Part shown: positions 35,222 through 45,974 of the stretch, piece after piece
Numbering within the stretch: the first letter of the stretch is position 1
Layout of the letters: every line of letters starts with the position of its first letter
From: Hymenoscyphus infarciens
Taxonomy: Eukaryota > Ascomycota > Leotiomycetes > Helotiales > Helotiaceae
Direction: 5' to 3'
NCBI GenBank assembly: GCA_001414345.1
Contig: LLCB01000263.1
Span: forward strand, 16,885 to 80,884
Length of the DNA: 64,000 nt
Notes under the pieces: model-generated
The model's input: only the letters and a program-made list of their open reading frames with translations
The model's database searches: none
What the model was told of the DNA's origin: nothing
Program-made: the position numbers and the translations under genes

Positions 35222-36086
35222 CTACAAGCGCCCCCTGCAGAGAAGCTGCTCATCTTCAGCCAAGCAGATCGCTCTTTTGACGATGTGTGCCGCCTTGGTA
35301 ACTGCGTCCCTTGACCTGGAGCTACTGGGGATCTCATGTCCTCCTTGATGGACATAAATGGATCTGTTCTCTTCCTTGCACATGTCTGCTAATATTTCCG
35401 CTTTGCCTTGCCATTCGTCATTGGAACCCCAGATATGAGCAGTAGGGATCTCGATCCTTTTTTGACCTGTCGGAAGCTCCAACAATTCGACAGCGCCATT
35501 TTCCTGCTTCAGATCTTCATGGAACGGCACCATTGCGGACAAGAAAATTGCACATCTAAACGGCGCCGCGTTCATACCGTTGGATGCACCTCGAAGTATC
35601 AACGTTGCAGCCAAGCCAGCCCCGGCGGAGAAGCCGATAATTCCTCCAAAAGGCCCTTCGGTGGCAATATAATTCTCCAGGTCAGCCAACGCGGTGGCGA
35701 GATTTCCTGTTCTGGCGGGGTCGAAATAGGAAAAGTATTCGTCTTCAGCCGGAAAGAGATGTTTAATGCCTGCGGAAAATCAGTGGACTTCCCTTCCAAC
35801 ACTGTGCCTTACAGCAATCAACATACCTGGTTCGGCCTCGACCAGGAAGGAGCCTTCTGCAAAGTCATACGTGTGCTTTCCTCCAATCTCATTTCTCAAC
35901 GTTGCTTCGATATGTCAACCGACGAGATTTACCAAAATGAGACATTTTCTGCCATTATCACCTACCAATTTGCATTTCGAGAACCTGTAATATTTTCTCA
36001 AGTTAGTACTGATTTCTTTCAATGGTTTCATGTCTGGAAAGTACCTTGTTGCTGGTGCCATTGCCATGGAGACATAAGAAGTGCAT
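35222..36086 (-). CDS. FSH1-type serine hydrolase (228 aa)
   Basis: Alpha/beta hydrolase of the fungal FSH1 family; relatives in polyketide clusters release or edit PKS products. Exons: 36086-36045, 35984-35966, 35904-35827 and 35769-35222, with introns of 57-61 nt. The start is the family hallmark MHFLCLHGNGTSNK, then VLEMQIG and GGKHTYDFAEG. The nucleophile elbow is GFSAGAG (about 97). A strand-turn segment TAHIWGSNDEW (about 157) probably carries the acid residue, and HQGGHEIPS (about 190) carries the catalytic histidine. The triad is therefore complete by eye. It is divergent from the PKS, sharing a 721-bp promoter region, which supports co-regulation. A role as the off-loading thioesterase for a PKS without its own release domain is inferred. 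Confidence 0.9.
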
Positions 36087-36807
36087 GTCGTTCTGGTGTA
36101 GAAGTATGTTGATTCTTAAAGTTGATTGTCTATCATTGGATATCTGGGCCTTCTTCTGGACACTTTCTACTTATGTAGTAGCACTTTGTCCAACAGTTTC
36201 GAGTCAACCATTGTGGTAGTCCCATTGGTACTTTTAAGCTAGTCCCGATAGAAACAGAAGTTTTGAACAAATCAGGTTTAGCTTGTGGATTCTCAACGGC
36301 AGTTGGGCTCTGTGATGGGCTGTTGACCTATCTATGCACAGCTTACGAGCACGAGCGGCACGGTAGATAAGACCCATACTTCGGACACTTCATTGCGCAA
36401 GCTCTCAAGTCATCACCGATCCCATCTTTGACGACACTTGACTGGACTACGATGTGCGACCCGTAGGCAAGGAGTCCTTCCTAAACCGTCTTCTCGACCG
36501 AAGAGCCCTTATTGACGGTGTGGGATTGCTCCAAGCTCCTTTAGCGTCATTTTGTCCTTTTGGACTTACAACTCTTCTTCAAGCTGCTTTAAGTGTGCAT
36601 TCTCCAAGTCCAATTTGTGATATTGTCTTCAACATAAATTGTCGTCTGTAAGAAAAAAAAAAATCCTTAATGCCATCAAGTCGGTGGCGTTCGAATTCTT
36701 AGGCGGACACATCGAGGAAGCTTTCTATTTGGTTTGGTCGACCCTATATAATTTCTTGAACCCAAGTAGAAGAATACACTGTATGCCAAGCAAATCGAAG
36801 TGCAGCC
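36087..36807. promoter_or_regulatory. Bidirectional promoter of hydrolase and PKS
   Basis: 721 bp separate the two divergent start codons. A TATA-type box precedes the PKS. No palindromic CGG-type site stood out to me as clearly as needed to call a Zn2Cys6 binding site. Confidence 0.5.
36745..36751 (+). promoter_or_regulatory. TATA box of the PKS gene
   Basis: TATATAA lies 57 bp upstream of the PKS ATG (36808), a normal ascomycete spacing. Confidence 0.5.
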
Positions 36808-39800
36808 ATGGATTCCTCACCTATTCCCGACGACTTGGAGTCAATCGCTATTATTGGCATGGCACTGAAGTTCCCTCAAGAGGCAACCTCTACAGAATCT
36901 TTTTGGGATACTTTGCTAGAAGGAAGATGTCTTTCAACCAAAATACCCCCCGAGAGAATGGAAGCCACCTCATTCTATCACCAGGACAAAACAAGAACAG
37001 ACACAGTAAGCACCCCAATACAGAAGACGATTGATCGCGCTGACAAGAAAACAGCTCAATGGCCTTAGTGGTCACTTCATAAAAGAAGATATTGCTGCTT
37101 TTGATGCACCATTCTTTTCTATATCTGCAACGGAGGCTGCCGGCTTGGACCCCCAACAACGACTCTTGTTGGAAGCGAGTTATAGAGCACTTGAAAGTGG
37201 TATGCTGTCTCTGTTGAGCGACTACTATCAAGACTAATTTGGTTAGCTGGGATCCCCATAGATGAGATCTCACATTCAAAAACGTCAGTGTATTCTGCAT
37301 CCTTTACCGACGACTACAAGAGTATCAACGCGAAAGACCCCGAGAATGGTTCGAGTTATGGCGCAAATGGCTTGTCCCCGAATATGGTGGGTATTCTCCG
37401 AGTTCTTTTTCCCTCTTTGGGAGGAATGAGACATGGTTTCCTTAGGCATACTTCTTAAATTGGCAATACTAACTCCGAGATCTTCCATAGCTGGCGAATC
37501 GAATTAGTTGGTTCTACAACCTCCATGGTGCCTCGTTCAATGTCGATTCGGCGTGTTCCAGTAGTTTGATGGCATTGGATGTTGCATGCCAAGGACTGAG
37601 AAACGGAGATGCAACCATGGTAAAGCACATTCTGAAACCCTTTGTACACCTCTAACTATTGCCCAGAGTCTCGTTGCTGGCAGTAATCTGATCCTTAATA
37701 TCGATTGGATGCTACTTCTTTCGAAAATGAGTTTTCTATCACCAGACGGGAAATGCTTCAGTTTTGACGAACGCGGGAATGGTTATGGAAGAGGCGAGGG
37801 CGTGAGCGTCATTGTCCTCAAACGAGTGTCGGACGCAATCCGTGACGGAGACAACATTCGTGCTGTGATACGTTCTTGTGGGTCAAACTCTGATGGGAGA
37901 ACTGCTCAAATCACACAGCCGAGCCCAGAAGCACAAGAAAGCTTGATAAGGGAGACTTATGCTAAGGCAAACCTGGACATGTCTGTTACGAGATTTATGG
38001 AAGCGCACGGCACTGGCACTGCTGTAGGAGGTACGTATTGAACTATTCCTACTACAAACAGATTATGATGTTCATATGGACAATTAGACCCCATCGAGGC
38101 GCATGCAATAGGCGCTTGCTTTAGAAAGTTTCGCAGTCCTGAAGAGCCGTTGTACATGTAAGTAGCTCCATTCGGTTCGTGGGTAAGAATCCTGAGCTTT
38201 GCTCTGCGTACACCCCCTTCATTAGTATCCCTGGAACTCTTCTACAATCTAAAGCATGATGCGAGAGCGGCTAGAAGAATTAAGAAGTCGATTTCTCGAT
38301 TCTTCTATACCGGGTCGGACAACAGATAATATTGTCCTAGACCCTTTCGCGCAATATTTACGAAAGCGAGTGTACTCAGCGGAAAGCCTGTCTCTCTTAC
38401 TATACTAATAGAGCACAATTTTAGTGGGGCGGTGAAGTCCATAATCGGACATTTGGAAGGATGCAGTGGTCTTGGTGGAATAATAAAGACAGTGCTCATC
38501 CTTGAGAATGGGTTGATAACACCAAACGCCAACTTCGAGAAATTGAACACCAAAATCGACCATGAATTCCAGAACCTTGAGGTATGCTTGGCCAGAACGG
38601 ACTCCCTTTCACTACTCATACTTAATAATGGAGAACAGTTTCCCATTGAAGTAACTGCTTGGCCTAGTGATGGTCTACGTCGCGCCTCGGTTAATTCCTT
38701 CGGATTTGGTGGCTCAAATAGTGTGGGTAATCTCTGAGTTCTATTTTCCTCTTTCAGGTTGTTATAGGAGGATTGAGACACCGTTTCCTCCTCAGACAAC
38801 TTACATCTTCCTCTCGTAACTCTGTTTTATCCTCCTTTTCCTCAAACATACCTCTAGAAATGGCAATACTGACCCCGAGAGCATCCACAGCATGCTGTTT
38901 TAGGTACGTTGTTCGTCTCGTGGAGTTTTTGAAATCTGAAGTTAATAGCACTACTTGTTAGACGATGCTTTCCACTACCTCCAAGCTCGAAATTTACTGG
39001 GCAACCATCAGACCGTTGCCCATCCTCCCAACCTATGCACACCAAAGTCACCCGCCAACTCTGATGAGGGATATAATACACAAAGCTCGGAGAGTGACTC
39101 ATCACCCTCCGAGACTAATCGCCCTCTCCTGTTGACTTGGTCGGCGATTGATGAGAAGGCTCTGAATACTGTTACGGATCAGTATGAGCACCTCACATAC
39201 AAGAAATTCTCCATCTTGATGGAAGTCGACAATCAATTCAGGAACTTAGCTTATACTTTGAATTCAAGGCGAACAAAGTTTCAATGCCGAACCTGGGCGC
39301 TGATGAATTCGGTTCGTGAAATGAATGGGCTCCAAACCCATCTTTCCCCAAAGCAAACATGTGTTTCCGAACCTCGGCTGGGATTTGTTTTCACAGGACA
39401 AGGAGCTCAGTGGTTTGCTATGGGTAGAGAATTATTGTCATTTCCAGTATTCGAAGACTCTCTTCTACAGTTTTCAGAACACCTTCAGGATATTGGTTGT
39501 CAATGGTCGTTGATGGGTAAGTGATGGACCTTCTCTTGATTGTCACAACTGACCTTTTTAGATGAGCTTCTTCGAGACAAGTTGACTTCTTCAATCAGTC
39601 AACCAGAATTCAGCCAGCCTATTTGCACTGCTATCCAAATCGCGGTAGTGGCTTTGTTGAGGCACTTCGGTGTCACCCCCACTGCCGTGGTTGGTCATTC
39701 CAGTGGGGAGATCGCTTCTGCGTAAGTTTAACTTTCTTTACGATATAGGATGTTCAGCACAATTTTGGTATTGCCCCAAATACTTTAGAGCAATGAAACA

Positions 39801-42800
39801 TGGTTGTTCCAAACACATAGGGTAATATCTTGAATTGTATTAAGTATTTAGGATAATTTACATACGTTACCCTAGAATGTTGGGACAATGAGCTAGATGG
39901 GCAGGTACGAACCCGAAGTGTTTATCGCTAAATCATTCCAGGTATACCATAGGCGCTATTTCAGCAAAGACGGCTTGTCGTATTTCATACTTCCGAGGTC
40001 TTCTGTCGTCGCAGCTCGCTGCTTCAAGCAGAGAAGACCGGGGAGCTATGATGGCTGTCGGTATTTCTGAAGAGCAAGTTTTGCCATACTTCCAACTCGT
40101 TTTCAAAGAAACCAATCGACAAAGTCTCACCGTTGCTTGTGTGAATAGTCCGAAAAGTACTACAATATCGGGAAAGAAAGCCGATATCATTTTTTTAAAG
40201 CAGTTACTGGACGAAGACGCTATTTTCGCTCGTGTACTAGATGTCCCAGTTGCTTATCATTCCCCGATGATGAACGCCATCGCAGATGAATATCTGGGCC
40301 TTCTCGACAACTTAGAATCCGATGAAATTAAGCCAAAATCAGGCGTGGACATGATATCTTCGCTGACAGGATCGCGAGTTTCTCCCCAGGAATTATCTTG
40401 TGGAAAGTATTGGGTTGCAAATATGGTTTCACCGGTCAATTTTGCAAAGGCGCTCACAAAATTCCGTATCAATACCGGTAAAATAAGAAAGAAGCTCAAT
40501 GGCAGTCACCGAGATCTCGCGTATGTCAATGACTTACTAGAAATTGGACCACATTCTGCATTACAAGGACCCATAAGAGACACCCTTGTGACACAAGGTA
40601 AAAGTAGCAGTATACGCTACTTCTCTGCTTTGGTTCGGAATCACAGCGCCATGACGACAACTTTGACAGCTATGGGAAATCTCCACTCTCTGGGATATCC
40701 CATCAATTTACTTCGTGTAAATCAGATGGAACATTGTACGGATTTAAAGCCTCTTGTCGACCTCCCAGAATACCCGTTCGACCACTCAAAGTCTTACTGG
40801 TCCGAATCGCGCTTGAGTCAAGGTTTACGGCTTAGAAAAGTCGCTAAAAACGATCTCCTTGGGACACCCGTAGCCGACTGGAATCCCAATGAAGCTAGGT
40901 GGAGGAATTTTGTTAAAGTATCGGAGTTACCATGGGTAATGGACCACAAAGTCGGCGGTTCAACGCTGTATCCAGCTGCCGGAATGTTGTGCATGGCAAT
41001 TGAAGCTGCCAATCAATTGGCCGATCGCTCTCGCCTTGTCAAAGGCTTTTGTATCAAGGATGCAACCTTCATTGCTCCAATGACAATTCCAACCACCCCC
41101 GAAGGTCTAGAAACACAATGCTTTCTTCATCCCCTTGAGCAGATTACAGCCACTTCAACTACTTGGTATGAGTTCAGAATATCTACCTTCGTTGGACATT
41201 GGACTGAGGTCTGTCGTGGAAACATACAAGTCGAATACAAGTTGCCTGCTGGAGAGTTATCATCTTGGCAAAAGAGTAAGAACCTAGGCTTTACTCTGCG
41301 TACACCCTCCTCCCATTGCTCCAGAATTCTGACACAATTTCAACTATTGTGCGAGAGTATTTAGAAGAATTGAGACTAGTGTTCTTGCTTCTTCTAAACG
41401 TTCTCAGAGAATGAATGTCATTGTTCTAAACGTTTTCGCACATTACTTACAAAAAGGCAGGTGTACCCAGAGGAAAGACTGCCTCTCTTACTTCTACCAA
41501 CCAACAAGCACATCTAGAAGATTTTGAAAACATGAAGAGTCTCTGTCCTAACACTATCATTCCAAAAAACATGTTTAATTTCTTGCGGGAAGCTGGTTAT
41601 GATTATGGGAAAGCCTTCCAGCGTTTTGCAGATATTCTAGCTGGTGAGGATTATGTCGCCACGGCGGGTATCAATATCTATCAAGATTACCTAGAACCAC
41701 ACATCATCCATCCCACTACTTTGGATGGTATTTTTCAGCTTGCATTTGCTGCTTTGACGAATGGATGTCAAGACAAACTTGACTTGGGCCTCCCAACTCG
41801 AGTGAATAGCATGTGGATATCGAGAAAGGGGATGAGCAATGACGAGAAATCCCTCAAAGCAACCGCTCGTGCTCATCCAGATGGCCGCATCACAGAAAGC
41901 ACTTTGAGAGTATTGGATGAAGAGGCGCAAACCTTGCTCCTGCGGATTGATGGTCTAGAAATGACCAACATATCCCAAACTCTCTCGGCAGAAGCGGAAC
42001 CAGCACCACAACTTTGCTGTGGGGTAGCTTGGAAGCCGGACCTCGACCTTCTTAGTCAGACGGAACTCTTACAATTCTGCCAGGAGATCCCGAAAGATGA
42101 TGAACCAATTGAATTCTTTCACGACCTCAATATATTGCTTCATGCCTCGATGCAGAGAAGTCTATCTTCGCCGCCTTCGGATCTCGACCCCACAAGACCT
42201 CATCTACAAAGATATCAAGAGTGGATGGCCAAGGTAGTAAAATCGTTCCAAGAAACTTCGACACCAGCCAAGATTGCTGTCTGGAATGAACTTGTCAATG
42301 ACAAACTCTTATTCAAACAGGCTTGTGATCGTATACGAAATACCAATAGACAAGGTCCACTTTACGTTGCGGTCGTCGAGGCACTGGATGGTATCATCAA
42401 TGGGAAAGTTGATATCCTCTCCCTTCTTTTCAATGGTACTCTAGCCACCGAATTTTACGAGGATATGAATGAAAGCGCAAATTGCATGCAGCAGTTCGCC
42501 AGATACCTCGATGCGGCCATTCACAAGAACCCAGGTATGAAAATTCTCGAGATCGGCGCTGGAACAGGTGGAACCACGGAGATGATCATGCGAACATTGG
42601 TTTCTGAAGACCGAGAAAGACGTTACGACACCTACGATTTTACAGATATCTCAGCCTCTTTCTTCGAGAAGGCTCGTGAGAAGTTTGAAAGATGTACGAA
42701 TATGAATTTCAAAACGTTCAACATTGAGGTTGCTCCCGAGAGTCAGGGATTCGAGGACGAATCGTATGATCTTATCATTGCTGCAAATGTGTTGCATGCT

Positions 42801-45800
42801 ACCAAGGATATCAGTGCTACGATTCGTAATACCAGGAACTTGTTGAAGCCAGGTGGGAAATTGATGCTTTATGAGGTCACCAGTCCTGAGACTATTTATG
42901 CTAATTTCGTATTTGGGTTATTGCCTGGTTGGTGGCTGGGTGTTGAGGAGTTCCGTCAGTGGAGTCCCTTCATTACCACTGAGAGGTGGAACGGCGTTTT
43001 GAGAGACCAAGGGTTCAGTGGGGCTGATCTCATTCTTTCTGACTATGAGAATGCTGAGTGTCGCTCGTGTAGTGTGATCGTCACGACAGCTACTGGCGGC
43101 GAGGATAGGATCGTATTCCCAGAACTTATTTTGGTGCTTCCCGATACACCCTCCAAGAACGAAGAAGCTGTTGCGGCCGAAATCGAGACTGTGTTGAAGA
43201 CTAATGGGTGTCCCAGTTGCGAAAGCAAAAAGATTTCCGATCTCGCGCTGGGAAACAATCAAACTGGCTTGTACCACATCTTTCTTGTCGATCTTGAAAA
43301 TTCACACCTTTCATCACTCAGTTCGGAACATCTGAAGGCATTACAATGGACGTGTGGTGCGAGCAAAGGTATACTTTGGGTTAGCGACAACGAAAGTCCA
43401 GACCACGCCATAGTAGATGGCCTTTCGAAGACAGTGCGAAATGAATTCTTGGGATTGAATTTCAGCACTTTGGCCTTAGAGAAGCCCGGCATCAACAAAT
43501 GCTTAACCGCGAAAACGGTTCTTGATGTTCTTCGCGCGACATTGCTTCAGGAAAGCGATATTGGCGAGTTGACCTTTATTCAAAAGAATGGAAGACTTCA
43601 AATACCGCGTTTGGTGGAAGCAAATCGACTTAGTTTGGATATCAACAATAAGTCACTTGTGAGGAGCAAAACAATCAAGGGGCTGGACACTTGTCCTCCA
43701 CTTAAGCTAGTTATGGGATCCACTGGTCAAGTGGACTCCATGTGCTTTGTTGAAGACTCGGGATTCGCCAAGCCTCTTCAAGAAGGCGAAGTCGAGATTG
43801 AAGTCAAGGCTATTGGTGTCAATTCAAAAGACAAACATATTGCCTTTGGGAAGGAGCGTGGGATACTTTGCGGTTCCGAAATTTCCGGAATTGTCAGTCA
43901 GGTTGGTGTCAACTGTGTATTTCAACTTGGCGATCGTGTTTGCGGGAATGTGGAACATGCTTTCAAGAATTTTGCCAGATCAAAGACCGCTACGCTTCTT
44001 CTAATACCTGATGGCATGAATTTCGTTGAGGCAGCCTCCTGGCCATCAGCATTTGGAACCGCATATCACTCTTTGGTTCATATTGCCCGGATTGAGCGTG
44101 ACGAGACCGTGCTCATTCATTCCGGGGCATACCCTGTTGGTCGAGCCTCCATCCAGATTGCCCTTGCACATGGGGCTATCGTCTTCACCACCGTTGCCAC
44201 AGAGGATGAAAGGACCCTTCTCCGAGAGCAATATGAGCTTCCGGAAGAGCATATTCTCTTCAACGGAGATACATCCTTTGTCACTGGTATCCGACAAGCT
44301 ACACGAGGAGAAGGAGCCGATGTGATTCTCAACTCACTAACTGGCGAGAAACAACTTTCGTCTCTAGAAAGTATCAAACCCCATGGTCGATTCGTGGAGA
44401 TTGGTAACCAGAATATACAATCCCATAAGCAGCTTCCCATGTTTGCTTTTGCCAAAAACCTCACCTTTAGCGCTGTGGATTATACTTCTTTGATTAAGGA
44501 ACGACCACTTCTTGTTCGGAAAGCTCTACAGGGGGTGTTGGATCTTTTCGAAAAGAAGGAAATTCAGTTGGGGAAAGATTTATCTATTTACAAACTGTCG
44601 GAAATCAAGAAGGCCTTTTTGGGGGTTGCGTTGGAGCAATTTGATAACACAAAGACCGTGGTAGAGATTGAAAGAAGCGACAAGGTTGAGGTTTGTACTC
44701 GGGTTCTCTTTGTGTGGTGCTTGGCTGACTTACCATCAGGTTGAATTTGATACTAAACCTAGTTTCCGATTCAAGGAAGATAGGACATATGTTATTGCAG
44801 GCGGTCTCGGTGGGGTTGGTAGATCAATGGCTCGTTGGTTTGTGTCTAACGGGGCGAGAAATCTTATCTTGCTCTCTCGGTCAGGCGCAGCTTCATCAGA
44901 AGCAAAAATACTGATCGAAGAACTAAAGAAGAAGAGTGTAAATGTCCAAACCCCGGCTTGCGATATCTCCGATCCATCTGCGTTGGAGTTGGTCTTGGAA
45001 GCCTGTAGACTCTCACTCCCTCCAATCGCTGGGTGCATCCAGAGTTCCATGGTTTTAAGAGTAAGAGTCTTCTTCAAAGGTTCACTTATAAAGCATCATC
45101 ATGCTAACGAACAAAGGACGCTTTATTCCAAAATATGACCCACGAAGACTGGACATCAGCTATCAAACCCAAAGTCCAAGGATCGTGGAACTTGCATTCT
45201 ATCCTCCCCAAAGACCTTGATTTCTTTATTGTGTTGTCGTCGCTGGCGGGAATAGTAGGAAGTGCAGGGCAAGCAAACTACGCTGCTGGGAATAACTATG
45301 AAGATGCGCTTGCTCGATTCCGGATCTCAAGGGGTCTAAAAGCCGTATCAATCGATCTCGGGGCCATGTTGACCAGCGGAGCTTTAAGCGAGAACCCGGA
45401 CTTGATGGATAAATGGGTTGGTGAAACCCCATTTATTCCCATTACAGACGCGAACCTTTTCGCTATTCTGGATTATTACTGCAACCCCGAACTCCCAATT
45501 CTATCAGAATCAACCTGCCAAGTAGCAGTAGGTCTTGAAAATCCAGCCAACCTCCAAAATCGAGGTATCGACCAGCCTCCATGGATGGCACGTTCCCTCT
45601 TCAAACATCTTCACCAGTTTCCTGGTTCTTCTTCAACTTCCGAATTTTCGCAAAATCCCAAGAGTGGGAAAACCGTAGACGTCACCAGTACATTCAAGAG
45701 CGCAGCAACTTTATGGGAAGCCGGTGCGATTGTCACAAAAGCCCTTGCTGATAAACTGGGAAACAATATAAGTGGAGGCGAAATCGACATTGAGAAACCC

Positions 45801-45974
45801 CTGGTGCAGTATGGTGTTGATAGTTTGCTGGTAGTGGAATTAAGAAGTTGGATCATGGGAAGGTTTGGAGCTGATGTGCAAGGCTTTGAGATCTTGGGCG
45901 GTGCAAGTTGTATTGAGGTTGGACTCGTGGTTGCGAGAAAGAGTAAGATTGGGAAGGAGACGTGGGTTAGTTAA
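36808..45974 (+). CDS. Highly reducing polyketide synthase, KS-AT-DH-cMeT-ER-KR-ACP (2569 aa)
   Basis: Iterative type I PKS. Exons: 36808-37005, 37055-37199, 37247-37386, 37491-37619, 37667-38030, 38088-38157, 38425-38581, 38639-38722, 38891-38903, 38962-39516, 39562-39721, 39942-41275, 41509-44690, 44740-45060 and 45117-45974; the frame is kept throughout. KS (about 1-435): DSACSSS cysteine, EAHGTGT histidine. AT (about 570-890): GHSSGE serine near 666. DH: H in [12 protein letters not shown] (about 1007), D in HPTTLDG (about 1189). cMe[11 protein letters not shown] (about 1464). ER (about 1855-2170): its cofactor motif is HSGAYPVG instead of the usual A.AGGVG. KR: GGLGGVG (about 2198), tyrosine in GQANYAAGN (about 2339). 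ACP: GVDSLL serine near 2520. No release domain. Five introns are long (104-267 nt) and four of these form two homologous pairs. The KS is cut into nine exons. The last ER-KR splice (44691-44739) is the least certain. Confidence 0.93.
37387..37490 (+). mobile_element. Introner-like element B1, intron 3 of the PKS
   Basis: 104-nt intron in the KS region, phase 0, starting GTGGGTATTCTCCGAGTT and ending CTCCGAGATCTTCCATAG. Arms 37395-37412 and 37462-37480 are inverted repeats (TCTCCGAGTT... against TCTCGGAGTT...). It is homologous to 38723-38890 and to 30964-31111. Confidence 0.75.
38158..38424 (+). mobile_element. Introner-like element A1, intron 6 of the PKS
   Basis: 267-nt intron in the KS region. 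From about 38181 to 38400 it aligns with the intron at 41276-41508: shared CTCTGCGTACACCC, GCGAGAG, TAGAAGAATT, TTCTTCTA and CTGTCTCTCTTACT. Inverted arms are 38197-38214 and 38368-38386. An inner palindrome TAGAAGAAT...ATTCTTCTA lies between them. Confidence 0.72.
38723..38890 (+). mobile_element. Introner-like element B2, intron 8 of the PKS
   Basis: 168-nt intron, phase 0, starting GTGGGTAATCTCTGAGTT and ending ACCCCGAGAGCATCCACAG, homologous to B1 and B3. Arms 38731-38748 and 38862-38880 are inverted. A 13-nt exon (38891-38903) follows immediately. Confidence 0.75.
39722..39941 (+). mobile_element. Possible introner-like element C, intron 11 of the PKS
   Basis: 220-nt intron directly after the [10 protein letters not shown] codons of the AT. 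Internal arms ATTGCCCCAAATACTTTAG (about 39768-39786) and the complement of CTAGAATGTTGGGACAAT (about 39872-39889) form an imperfect inverted repeat. A second pair, GGGTAAT/GTTACCC, nests inside. It has a piece (AATGAAACATGGTT) resembling the B family. Membership is uncertain. Confidence 0.45.
41276..41508 (+). mobile_element. Introner-like element A2, intron 12 of the PKS
   Basis: 233-nt intron in the DH region, phase 1. Terminal arms CTTTACTCTGCGTACACC (41289-41306) and GGTGTACCCAGAGGAAAG (41460-41477) are inverted repeats, 16 of 18 matching. Further inward pairs (TGTGCGAGAG / TTTTCGCACA and TAGAAGAA / TTCTTCTA) make the whole intron one long imperfect hairpin. Homologous to 38158-38424. 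Confidence 0.75.
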
